This document shows, one piece after another, positions 8,601 through 13,859 of a stretch of 13,859 nucleotides of DNA. Each line of letters begins with the position of its first letter. The stretch's first letter is position 1. The DNA is taken from positions 1 to 13,859 of the forward strand of contig JANXXV010000038.1 in NCBI GenBank assembly GCA_025350445.1, given 5' to 3'. This DNA comes from Bryobacteraceae bacterium (GTDB lineage: Bacteria; Acidobacteriota; Terriglobia; Bryobacterales; Bryobacteraceae). The notes beneath the pieces are model-generated. The model searched no databases and was not told where the DNA came from. It saw only the letters and a program-made list of their open reading frames with translations. Position numbers and translations under genes: made by a program.

Positions 8601-8612
8601 TGGTGTAGACCA
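8601..8612. promoter_or_regulatory. GntR-type operator candidate TGGTGTAGACCA
   Basis: An imperfect 12-bp dyad, one base from the symmetric TGGTCTAGACCA form known for HutC/NagR/DasR-type GntR regulators. It lies 11 bases before the regulator's ATG, a position suited to autorepression. TGGTATGG at 8591-8598 sits just upstream and resembles the half-sites of the 8523-8532 palindrome. Which of these the regulator uses cannot be settled from sequence alone. Confidence 0.42.
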
Positions 8613-8623
8613 CATTATCCGCC

Positions 8624-9730
8624 ATGTCGTCGATGATAGAAGCTCAGAGTTCGGTCAGCATTCCTTTACAACTACGTTCCATCCTGGCGCACGAGATCGG
8701 CCAGGGAGTTTACGAGCAGGCGGGAAGGTTACCGTCGGAACGGGCGCTTGCCGAACGATTCGCGGTATCGCGAACTTCGGTACGGGAGTCATTAAATGCG
8801 CTAGTCGAAGATGGAATCCTGGTGCGCCTGGTGGGAAAGGGTACATTCATTGCCTCGTCCAGGCGGAACAATATTCCAAAACCGGGAAGCGAACGCGCGG
8901 GGCATCTGGCTTTTCTGATCGGCGAAAACATCTTTCAGTTTGTGCAACCGGGCTACAGCCGGATTCTTGTGGGGGCCGAGCAGGTTTGCCAGCAAGAGGG
9001 ATATCGCTTATTGTTCCATTCGGTTGGAGAAGAAGAGACAGATCCCGGCCTCGGGCTGCCACAAGGGCAACCGGACGGTATCCAAGGCTGTCTGGTAGCG
9101 GGTGGGCTGAGGACCAAAACCTTGCGCCGGCTTTTGGACTGGAAGGTTCCGGTGGTTCTTACCGACCTGATTGTCGAAGATGGCTACGCGAGCATGGTAG
9201 GAGCCGATTACGCAATCGGCACGCATCAGGCGATGGAGCATCTCTGCTCACTGGGCCATACAGAAATTGGTTTTATAGGATTTCCGAACTCGATTAAGTA
9301 TCAAACCTACTGGCAGAGTTTAGAGAAGCTGGACCTTTCCTACGACGCCCATTTTGTTCATTTCCTGCAGTTACCCGACGTCGCCTCTGGAATCGTGGCA
9401 GGATACCAGGCAATGCGAAGCATGATGGCGCGCGGAACCTTGCCGACAGCGATACTTGCAACGAACGATCTGGTGGCTACGGGGATTCTGGAAGCTTTGA
9501 GCCTCAGCAACGTGAAGGTACCCGATCAAATTAGCGTGATCGGGTACGATGATCTTGGCCGGGATATGAAGCCGCCGCTTACCACCATTCGCTCTTATCC
9601 AGAAGAAGTTGGCCGGATTGCCGCGAGAATTTTAATTAACAATCTGAGCGGCGAATCCACTCAGGATCGGGTTGCGGTGCCAACCGAACTTTTGGTTCGC
9701 GGCTCGACGGCTCCGCCACCCCTAAATTAG
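8624..9730 (+). CDS. GntR-type winged-helix / LacI-type ligand-binding transcriptional regulator
   Basis: A 368-residue regulator with the AraR-like hybrid architecture. Residues ~13-77 form a GntR winged helix, with the signature LPSERALAERF (36-46), recognition-helix region VSRTSVRESL (48-57) and wing GKGTFIAS (71-78). Residues ~94-368 form a LacI/GalR periplasmic-binding-protein fold (GHLAFLIGENIF, LATNDLVATGILEAL, ISVIGYDDLGRDMKPPLTTI). Such proteins are usually repressors released by a small, often sugar-like ligand. The ATG at 8624 has no strong Shine-Dalgarno sequence, and Met4 at 8633 is an alternative start. It is divergent from the TonB/M81 operon, with palindromic sites between, and is followed after 20 bases by the aminotransferase gene. 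This layout suggests control of both arms. The ligand is unknown. Confidence 0.92.
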   Translation: MSSMIEAQSSVSIPLQLRSILAHEIGQGVYEQAGRLPSERALAERFAVSRTSVRESLNALVEDGILVRLVGKGTFIASSRRNNIPKPGSERAGHLAFLIGENIFQFVQPGYSRILVGAEQVCQQEGYRLLFHSVGEEETDPGLGLPQGQPDGIQGCLVAGGLRTKTLRRLLDWKVPVVLTDLIVEDGYASMVGADYAIGTHQAMEHLCSLGHTEIGFIGFPNSIKYQTYWQSLEKLDLSYDAHFVHFLQLPDVASGIVAGYQAMRSMMARGTLPTAILATNDLVATGILEALSLSNVKVPDQISVIGYDDLGRDMKPPLTTIRSYPEEVGRIAARILINNLSGESTQDRVAVPTELLVRGSTAPPPLN

Positions 9731-9739
9731 TATTTTTAC

Positions 9740-9744
9740 AGGAG
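9740..9744 (+). promoter_or_regulatory. Shine-Dalgarno AGGAG fixing a TTG start
   Basis: AGGAG lies six bases before the TTG at 9751. No in-frame ATG occurs until 9781, which is too distant, so this site decides the start of the aminotransferase gene. Confidence 0.75.
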
Positions 9745-9750
9745 ACATCT

Positions 9751-11052
9751 TTGACAACACAATGGGATCAATCCCGGCAAATGCTGGAACGTTCGCGCCG
9801 CTCTCTGGCAGGCGGCGTCAGCAGCCCGTTTCGCGCCAAGGCACCCGTGCCGCTCTTTTTCGAAAACGGCTGCGGCGCCCGGCTTTGCGATGTGGATGGG
9901 AACGAGTACATCGACTACCAGCTCGCCTGGGGACCGATGATCCTGGGGTACAGCCATCCGGCGATGGTGGAACGTCTGCGCAAAGAAGTGGAGAAGCCAT
10001 TGAGCTACGGCGCGCAGCATGAGTTGGAATACATCGTCGCCGAAAAGATTCAAGCTCTGGTTCCCTGCGCGGAACTGATTGCGTTTACCTCTAGCGGCAG
10101 TGAGGCGGTCCAGCTTGTCCACCGTCTGGCACGCGCGTTCACCGGACTTCCGCTGATTCTGAAATTTGAAGGCCACTACCACGGCTGGATGGATTCGGCC
10201 CTGGTCAGCTATAAGCCTCAATCCGGCGAAGTGGGTGATCGCGAAACGCCGCACAGCGTGCTGGGTTCTAAAGGCCAAGTGGTGAACGCGGTGGAAAATA
10301 CGGTCGTCGCGCCGTGGAACGATCTCGAAATTCTGGATCGGATTCTGGCGGCACACGCAGGCCTGGTGGCGGCCATCATGATGGAGCCGGTGCTCTGCAA
10401 CAGCGGTTGCCTGATGCCGGGTCCCGGATATCTGGCGGGCGTCAGAGAGCTGGCTGACCGCTACGGGGCGCTGTTGATTTTCGACGAAGTGATCACCGGA
10501 TTCCGCATCGAGCCTGGTGGGGCCCAAACGCATTTTGGAGTAAAGCCCGATCTTGCCACGTTTGGCAAGGCAGTAGGAGGCGGCGTACCGCTGAGCGTAG
10601 TGGCGGGACGCGCCGCCATCATGGAAATGATGTTTACCGGAGGCGTGGTGTTCGGCGGAACATTCAACGGCAACCCGTTTTCGCTGGCCGGCGCCGATGT
10701 GTGCCTGGACGAACTGGCACGCGACGGAGGGGCCGCGCTACGTCATGCCAACGACAAGGGAGAGAAGCTGATGGGCGGCATCCGAAGCTTGGCGGCCGCG
10801 CACAAAATCCCTTTGCAGGTTACCGGATTCGGGGCGGCGTTCTATCTACACTTTACCGATCGGAGCACCTTGGCCAGCTACCGGGATACCTTCGACGACA
10901 ACCGCGAACGGCTGCAGAAATTCCTTTACGCCGCCCTGGAAGAAGGCGTGATCCTGGTGCCTGACGGTCGTATGTATGTATCGGCTGTTCACACGGAAGC
11001 CGATGTTACGGAAACTCTCGAAAAGCTCAGCCGGGCGTTTGAACGGCTGTAG
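9751..11052 (+). CDS. Class III aminotransferase, glutamate-1-semialdehyde aminomutase-like
   Basis: A 433-residue PLP enzyme of fold type I. Visible motifs: DVDGNEYIDYQLAWGPMILGYSHP (47-70), the phosphate-binding region SSGSEAV (114-120), HYHGW (142-146), LLIFDEV with Asp245 for the pyridine nitrogen, and the Schiff-base lysine Lys273 in TFGKAVGGG. Overall it resembles HemL, but SSGSEAVQL replaces the usual SGTEAT-type segment. Its place beside a regulator and uptake operon instead of heme genes argues for a dedicated catabolic transaminase or aminomutase, so hemL is not assigned. TTG start with a good Shine-Dalgarno sequence; transcribed with the upstream regulator. The stop lies four bases from the opposed tRNA-Gly gene. 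Cytoplasmic; substrate unknown. Confidence 0.9.
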   Translation: MTTQWDQSRQMLERSRRSLAGGVSSPFRAKAPVPLFFENGCGARLCDVDGNEYIDYQLAWGPMILGYSHPAMVERLRKEVEKPLSYGAQHELEYIVAEKIQALVPCAELIAFTSSGSEAVQLVHRLARAFTGLPLILKFEGHYHGWMDSALVSYKPQSGEVGDRETPHSVLGSKGQVVNAVENTVVAPWNDLEILDRILAAHAGLVAAIMMEPVLCNSGCLMPGPGYLAGVRELADRYGALLIFDEVITGFRIEPGGAQTHFGVKPDLATFGKAVGGGVPLSVVAGRAAIMEMMFTGGVVFGGTFNGNPFSLAGADVCLDELARDGGAALRHANDKGEKLMGGIRSLAAAHKIPLQVTGFGAAFYLHFTDRSTLASYRDTFDDNRERLQKFLYAALEEGVILVPDGRMYVSAVHTEADVTETLEKLSRAFERL

Positions 11053-11056
11053 GATT

Positions 11057-11131
11057 TGGAGCGGGAGACCAGGATCGAACTGGCAACCAACAGCTTGGAA
11101 GGCTGTGACTCTACCATTGAGTTACTCCCGC
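11057..11131 (-). tRNA. tRNA-Gly(TCC)
   Basis: A full cloverleaf folds on the minus strand. The acceptor stem is GCGGGAG/CTCCCGC, the D arm ACTC/GAGT with loop AATGGTA, and the anticodon stem ACAGC/GCTGT with loop CTTCCAA (anticodon TCC at 11099-11097). A 5-base variable loop follows, then the T arm GCCAG/CTGGT with loop TTCGATC. The discriminator is T and the CCA tail is encoded at 11059-11057. It reads GGA glycine codons. The gene converges on the aminotransferase, with four bases between that gene's stop and the CCA. Confidence 0.97.
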
Positions 11132-11198
11132 TTGCCTAAACTTATTGTACGGAATGCAGCGGGCGACGGTCAATTTTGTCCCGCCACCCCACCGGGCC

Positions 11199-11669
11199 CT
11201 ACTTCGTCACCTTGATCACAAAATAAGTAAACTGCTTCCCATCCGCCACTTGCAGTTGATGCGGCATCTTTGCCGGAATGCACACAATATCGCCGGCGCC
11301 CAGCTTCTTGCTGTCTCCGCCCTTAATGGAAGGCCCGCGCAGCTCGTTCGGAGCCGATTGGTGCGGGTTCACCACTTGCCCGCCCACCACCAGCGTCGCT
11401 TCCCCGCTCTCCACCACAAAGAAATCCTGCACCATCTCATGAACCTCGGCTTCCCCGTTCCCCTCGCGATGGGAAATCTGCGCCTTGGCATTGTTGCCCA
11501 GCGCACCGAATGCCTCGGACGCAATCTTCGCCTTGTCCACCTTGGCGGCCAAAGTCTTCTCGTAGCCCTTTAATTCCGTGTTGCTCCACAGCCGGAAGCC
11601 CGGCAGATCGGCCCCAGCCGCCAACACCGCGGCCCCTGCGCCAATCAGCGCCATCCATGAATATTTCAT
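11199..11669 (-). CDS. Exported cupin-domain protein
   Basis: A 156-residue protein with an N-terminal signal (MKYSWMALIGAGAAVLAAGA) and a single cupin barrel. Candidate metal ligands are His67 in ISHREG, His77 and nearby acids in AEVHEMVQDFFVVESGEATLVVGG (first cupin motif), and His137 in GAGDIVCIPAKMPHQL (second motif). The function of such small periplasmic cupins is not defined, and no enzyme class can be assigned. The start is well supported by GGAGG at 11678-11674, four bases before the ATG. It lies 35 bases downstream of the redoxin-DsbD fusion on the same strand, so the two are probably co-transcribed. The region between its stop and the tRNA gene (11132-11198) holds nothing recognisable and no clear terminator. 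Confidence 0.85.
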   Translation of the reverse strand: MKYSWMALIGAGAAVLAAGADLPGFRLWSNTELKGYEKTLAAKVDKAKIASEAFGALGNNAKAQISHREGNGEAEVHEMVQDFFVVESGEATLVVGGQVVNPHQSAPNELRGPSIKGGDSKKLGAGDIVCIPAKMPHQLQVADGKQFTYFVIKVTK

Positions 11670-11673
11670 ATTT

Positions 11674-11678
11674 CCTCC
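11674..11678 (-). promoter_or_regulatory. Shine-Dalgarno GGAGG of the cupin gene
   Basis: GGAGG on the minus strand, four bases before the ATG at 11669. It lies in the 35-base gap after the redoxin-DsbD stop and supports both the start choice and independent translation initiation within a shared transcript. Confidence 0.75.
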
Positions 11679-11704
11679 AGGATGGGGATTATATCAGCCA
11701 CGGC

Positions 11705-12742
11705 TTAATGGACCCGGCGCTGCAGCTCCGCGGGAACACGCGTACGGTCATGCGGTTCATACAGCAACGTCCATTTGAGCGGCACATTTTGGGGCAAATA
11801 ACACATCCGGTCGTCACAGGCCTGGTAGCGAAGCGTCCCCTCCATCACAAGCTGCCCGCCTTCCTTCAACAGCGGGTCCACTTTCGCCTGGGCCGCAATC
11901 ACCACTTCCCGCTGCAACGTGAAACGTCCCGCATAAACGTCCACCGTCTCCTCGATTGCCTCCAACCGCAGCTTTTTCGACGGCGGATAGATCGCCGGCG
12001 CCGGCTGCATCGCCGCGGAATCCGCCATCTTCCAGTCGATGGGAATATAGCCCTCCACGCCTGGCGCGTACACATGCATCCCAGGCTTCAACTCGATGTC
12101 CAAAATCAGCCGGATTCTCTCACCAGGCCGGACCTTCGCGTTCGAAGCCGATGCCGTAACCTTCAAGTGCTTCGTCTCTACCTGCGATTGCGCGGCCCCG
12201 GTGCGCACGTCTAACTTCTCAGTCAGGATACTTCCCACCGTGAAGCGCTGCCGGTAGTCCTCGTCGAACTTGCGGGAAATCACAATGCCCTTCGGATCCA
12301 CAATATACGTCACCGGATGCGGAATCCCGTAGAAGGGATTGTCCTTCGCCACCGACTCATTCAGAATCCCGAAATCCCGAATGATCTTGGAGTCCGGGTC
12401 GGAAAGCATCGGAAACTCGATCCCTTTGCGCTTGGCAAAGTTCGACAATACGGCAACACTGTCAAAACTGATCGCCGCCAATCCCAACCCGGCCTTTCGT
12501 AAACTTTCCCTGCTCTCGTTCAGCTCCACGAGCTGGCTTTTACAGAACGGTCACCAGTCCGCCGAACGGAAAAATACGATCATCGCGCCCTTCGGCCCCT
12601 TGACGCGATCCAAGGTCTGCATCACCCCGTTCTGGTCCGTCGCGGAAAATCGTGGGATTAGGGCCCCCACATCGGGGCCGCGACTACCCGACTGGGCGGC
12701 AAGGCGCATTCCCAAAGCCACAAGCAGTATGAATGGACGCAA
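11705..12742 (-). CDS. Putative selenoprotein: secreted redoxin (UxxC) fused to a DsbD-alpha-like domain
   Basis: One frame of 345 codons, interrupted only by TGA at 12553-12551. The TGA stands where the first active-site cysteine belongs: SADW-TGA-PFC, codon 64, giving a Sec-Pro-Phe-Cys redox motif in place of CxxC. The N-terminal half is an AhpC/TSA-type redoxin (IPRFSATDQNG, KGAMIVFFRSADW, ILNESVAKDNPFYGIPHPVTYIVDPKGIV). The C-terminal half resembles DsbD-alpha, with YQACDDRMCYLP carrying Cys309 and Cys314. A signal peptide (RPFILLVALGMRLAAQ) predicts periplasmic thiol-disulfide or peroxide reduction. After the TGA 281 codons stay open and conserved in style, and a hairpin lies at SECIS distance. 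The TTG start at 12742 fits AGGAG at 12753-12749; ATGs at 12748 and 12769 are alternatives. Without Sec machinery in the genome this would be a pseudogene. Confidence 0.82.
12517..12550 (-). promoter_or_regulatory. SECIS-like hairpin directly after the TGA codon
   Basis: On the minus strand CAGCTC (12535-12530) pairs perfectly with GAGCTG (12526-12521) around a GTG loop. The loop begins after 21 intervening bases following the TGA, inside the window generally expected for bacterial SECIS elements, and it contains G. A lower CGTT/AACG helix (12549-12546 with 12520-12517) extends the structure with a 10-base 5' bulge. Recognition by SelB is inferred from position and shape only. Confidence 0.62.
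12551..12553 (-). other. In-frame TGA, predicted selenocysteine codon
   Basis: The codon reads TGA in the frame shared by the upstream and downstream halves of the redoxin gene. The flanking residues SADW and PFCKSQLVEL leave little doubt that family members have Cys here. A single-base change (TGC or TGT to TGA) separates the Cys and Sec forms. Confidence 0.78.
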
Positions 12743-12748
12743 GACCAT

Positions 12749-12753
12749 CTCCT
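12749..12753 (-). promoter_or_regulatory. Shine-Dalgarno AGGAG for the redoxin gene
   Basis: AGGAG lies six bases before TTG (12742), directly abuts the ATG at 12748, and lies inside the ORF if the ATG at 12769 is used. Spacing therefore favours the TTG, the same arrangement as in the aminotransferase gene of this window. Confidence 0.6.
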
Positions 12754-12852
12754 GCACTAGATATACCATTGAACAGCCCGATTATTCCCGCAACTTCTGG
12801 TAGACAGCCGGGTTTGTGAACCGTTAGACGAGAAGCCCGATACCATCCCTCA

Positions 12853-12941
12853 ACCTTAGGACTAAGGTAACTACCCTAGGGTCCTGCATAGCCCAAAAAC
12901 CTTAGATGAAACTAAGTTGATTCAGTACTGGCACTTAAGTG
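12853..12941. promoter_or_regulatory. Cluster of CTTAG/CTAAG palindromes upstream of the response regulator
   Basis: The 219-base gap between the redoxin and response-regulator genes is AT-richer than its surroundings and holds four dyads. They are ACCTTAG-GA-CTAAGGT (12853-12868, perfect 7-bp arms), ACCCTAGGGT (12873-12882, perfect), CTTAG-N6-CTAAG (12901-12916) and CACTTAAGTG (12932-12941, perfect). ACCTTAG appears twice, 46 bases apart, and CTTAGGT follows at 12954-12960. Repeated dyads of one theme before a LuxR-type HTH regulator gene suggest operators, possibly autoregulatory. Confidence 0.5.
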
Positions 12942-12948
12942 ATACAAT
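12940..12948 (+). promoter_or_regulatory. Extended -10 promoter candidate TGATACAAT
   Basis: TACAAT (12943-12948) is preceded by TGn, the extended -10 pattern. TTGATT (12917-12922) is a poor -35 at 20 bases. Transcription would start near 12955, about 34 bases before the response-regulator ATG. The last palindrome overlaps the TG, so a bound protein there would affect initiation. Confidence 0.45.
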
Positions 12949-12988
12949 CCTTGCTTAGGTACTAGGTAGCTATTAGAATCAATCCAGT

Positions 12989-13720
12989 ATGAACAATGCC
13001 GTAGATCCTGCAGCGAATGTCGGCGACCCTTCCGGCCCGGCCGATGTGAAGCCCACCATAATTCGAGTAGTACTGGCGGATGACCATCCTATCGTCAGAG
13101 ACGGGCTGCGCAAGTTGCTTATGCTCGAAGATGACATCGTCGTCGTCGGTGAAGCGAGCGACGGGCGCGAGGTGTTACAGGTGGTTCAGGACACGGAACC
13201 AGACGTAGTAATTCTGGATCTCCGCATGCCGAACCTGGATGGACTTTCCGCTCTCCAGGCACTTCAGCAGTTTAATAAAAAGGCGAAGATCATCATTCTG
13301 ACGGCTTCTGAAGACAAGAACGAGTTTGTCCAGGCGATGAAGCTTGGATGCTCCGGTATTGTGTTAAAGCAGACCGCTCCGGAACTGATCATCAAAAGCA
13401 TTCGCAAGGTGTTTGCCGGCGAGATCTGGCTGGATTCGCACACCACGGCGGCGGTAATGCGCCAGTTCGCCGCTCCGGGAGATGTAATCGGCGGCAGCGG
13501 TGGCAAAACGCGGGAGCGTTCTCCGCTCAGCACCCGAGAGCGCGAGATTGTGGGACTGGTAGCGCAAGGATACAAGAACAAGGAAATGGCCGAGAAGATG
13601 TTCATCAGCGAGCAGACGGTGAAAAACCATCTGCATAACATCTTCGACAAACTGGGCGTTTCCGATCGGCTGGAGCTTGCGCTCTATGCCATCCATAAGG
13701 GTCTGCATCTGGACCGTTAA
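12989..13720 (+). CDS. NarL/FixJ-family response regulator
   Basis: A 243-residue two-component response regulator. The receiver domain (about 25-140) has the acidic pair Asp31-Asp32 in LADDHPIVRDGL, the phospho-acceptor Asp77 in VVILDLRMPNLDG, Thr105 in ILTASED and Lys127 in IVLKQ. A glycine/serine-rich linker (about 162-178) joins it to a LuxR-type HTH (about 178-240: LSTREREIVGLVAQGYKNKEMAEKMFISEQTVKNHLHNIFDKLGVSDR). An extra ~24-residue N-terminal tail rich in Pro, Asp and Ala precedes the receiver, so initiation further in is possible, though no better Shine-Dalgarno sequence is seen. No sensor kinase is in the window, so it is an orphan here. The palindromes upstream may be its own binding sites. 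The signal is unknown. Confidence 0.93.
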   Translation: MNNAVDPAANVGDPSGPADVKPTIIRVVLADDHPIVRDGLRKLLMLEDDIVVVGEASDGREVLQVVQDTEPDVVILDLRMPNLDGLSALQALQQFNKKAKIIILTASEDKNEFVQAMKLGCSGIVLKQTAPELIIKSIRKVFAGEIWLDSHTTAAVMRQFAAPGDVIGGSGGKTRERSPLSTREREIVGLVAQGYKNKEMAEKMFISEQTVKNHLHNIFDKLGVSDRLELALYAIHKGLHLDR

Positions 13721-13765
13721 CGGCTTAGACACAATTTTCAGTGATGGGAAACCGCGAACTGCGGA

Positions 13766-13771
13766 TACAAT
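13766..13771 (+). promoter_or_regulatory. -10 candidate TACAAT for a possibly leaderless sthA-like transcript
   Basis: TACAAT ends five bases before the ATG at 13777, so normal initiation about seven bases after the hexamer would fall at or next to the A of the start codon. No convincing -35 is seen, which keeps this tentative. The octamer GATACAAT also occurs in the response-regulator promoter. Confidence 0.35.
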
Positions 13772-13776
13772 AGTTC

Positions 13777-13859
13777 ATGCCTGATTTTGACTATGACCTG
13801 ATTGTGATCGGGTCGGGTCCGGCGGGACAGCGTGCGGCCATCCAGGGCGCGAAGTTAGA
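13777..13859 (+). CDS. sthA: Soluble (Si-specific) NAD(P)+ transhydrogenase, N-terminal fragment
   Basis: Only 27 codons are present before the right edge: MPDFDYDLIVIGSGPAGQRA followed by AIQGAKL. GSGPAG is the Rossmann FAD-binding GxGxxG motif of flavoprotein disulfide-reductase-like enzymes. The D/YDLIVIGSGPAGQRAAIQ wording is characteristic of soluble pyridine nucleotide transhydrogenase (SthA), which moves hydride between NADPH and NAD+ in the cytoplasm. A dihydrolipoamide-dehydrogenase relative cannot be excluded from so little sequence. It starts 56 bases after the response-regulator stop on the same strand. No Shine-Dalgarno sequence is visible. Confidence 0.72.
   Translation, partial: MPDFDYDLIVIGSGPAGQRAAIQGAKL

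Noticed and set aside
11705..12529. Separate gene starting at the GTG after the TGA (VELNES...)
   Set aside because: It would begin in the middle of the redoxin fold just past the active site. There is no ribosome-binding site, and the frame continues the upstream half exactly.
12551..12553. Simple nonsense mutation or frameshift in the redoxin gene
   Set aside because: No frame change occurs, and the stop falls precisely on the catalytic Cys with a SECIS-like hairpin after it. A random nonsense mutation would be unlikely to hit this codon. It remains the fallback if Sec machinery is absent.
12928..12954. Sigma-54 promoter (TGGCAC ... TTGC)
   Set aside because: The two elements are 16 bases apart, far too distant for the fixed GG/GC spacing.
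13752..13764. Terminator after the response regulator (CCGC/GCGG hairpin)
   Set aside because: Only a 4-bp stem and no T-run, so it does not qualify as a rho-independent terminator.

Overview
The window looks like chromosome from an Acidobacteria lineage of the Solibacter/Bryobacter type. This is inferred from gene content and not proven. The clues are a large Oar-like TonB receptor with a carboxypeptidase-regulatory-like N-terminus, an M81 (MlrC-like) metallopeptidase, PPC-domain and DUF1549-type secreted proteins, high GC and frequent non-ATG starts.

Layout. (1) 1-8474, minus strand: a uptake/degradation operon. Reading 5' to 3' it runs: TonB-dependent receptor, a 42-codon chimeric remnant, M81 metallopeptidase, MFS transporter, PPC-domain secreted protein, and a partial Ig-like/DUF1549-type secreted protein that leaves the left edge. 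The last four genes are chained by 4-base stop/start overlaps (GTGA, TTGA, ATGA). (2) 8475-8623: a divergent control region with a promoter for the operon, a 10-bp palindrome in its spacer and a GntR-like dyad. (3) 8624-11052, plus strand: a GntR/LacI hybrid regulator and a glutamate-1-semialdehyde-aminomutase-like class III aminotransferase. The regulator very likely controls both directions. (4) 11057-11131, minus strand: tRNA-Gly(TCC). (5) 11199-12742, minus strand: a cupin protein and, upstream of it, a secreted redoxin-DsbD-alpha fusion. The fusion's first catalytic cysteine codon is an in-frame TGA followed by a SECIS-like hairpin, so it is best read as a selenoprotein. (6) 12770-13859, plus strand: a palindrome-rich promoter region, a NarL/FixJ response regulator, and the first codons of a soluble transhydrogenase (sthA-like).

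How it fits together. Operon (1) with (3) reads as one substrate-induced system: outer-membrane import (TonB receptor), hydrolysis (M81), inner-membrane transport (MFS), intracellular amino-group chemistry (aminotransferase) and a ligand-sensing repressor between the two arms. The substrate cannot be named from sequence. The two most notable observations are the UxxC selenoprotein candidate and the in-frame M81/TonB chimera. The chimera's coding differences from the intact neighbours are almost all synonymous, which points to a lost second copy of the receptor-peptidase pair.
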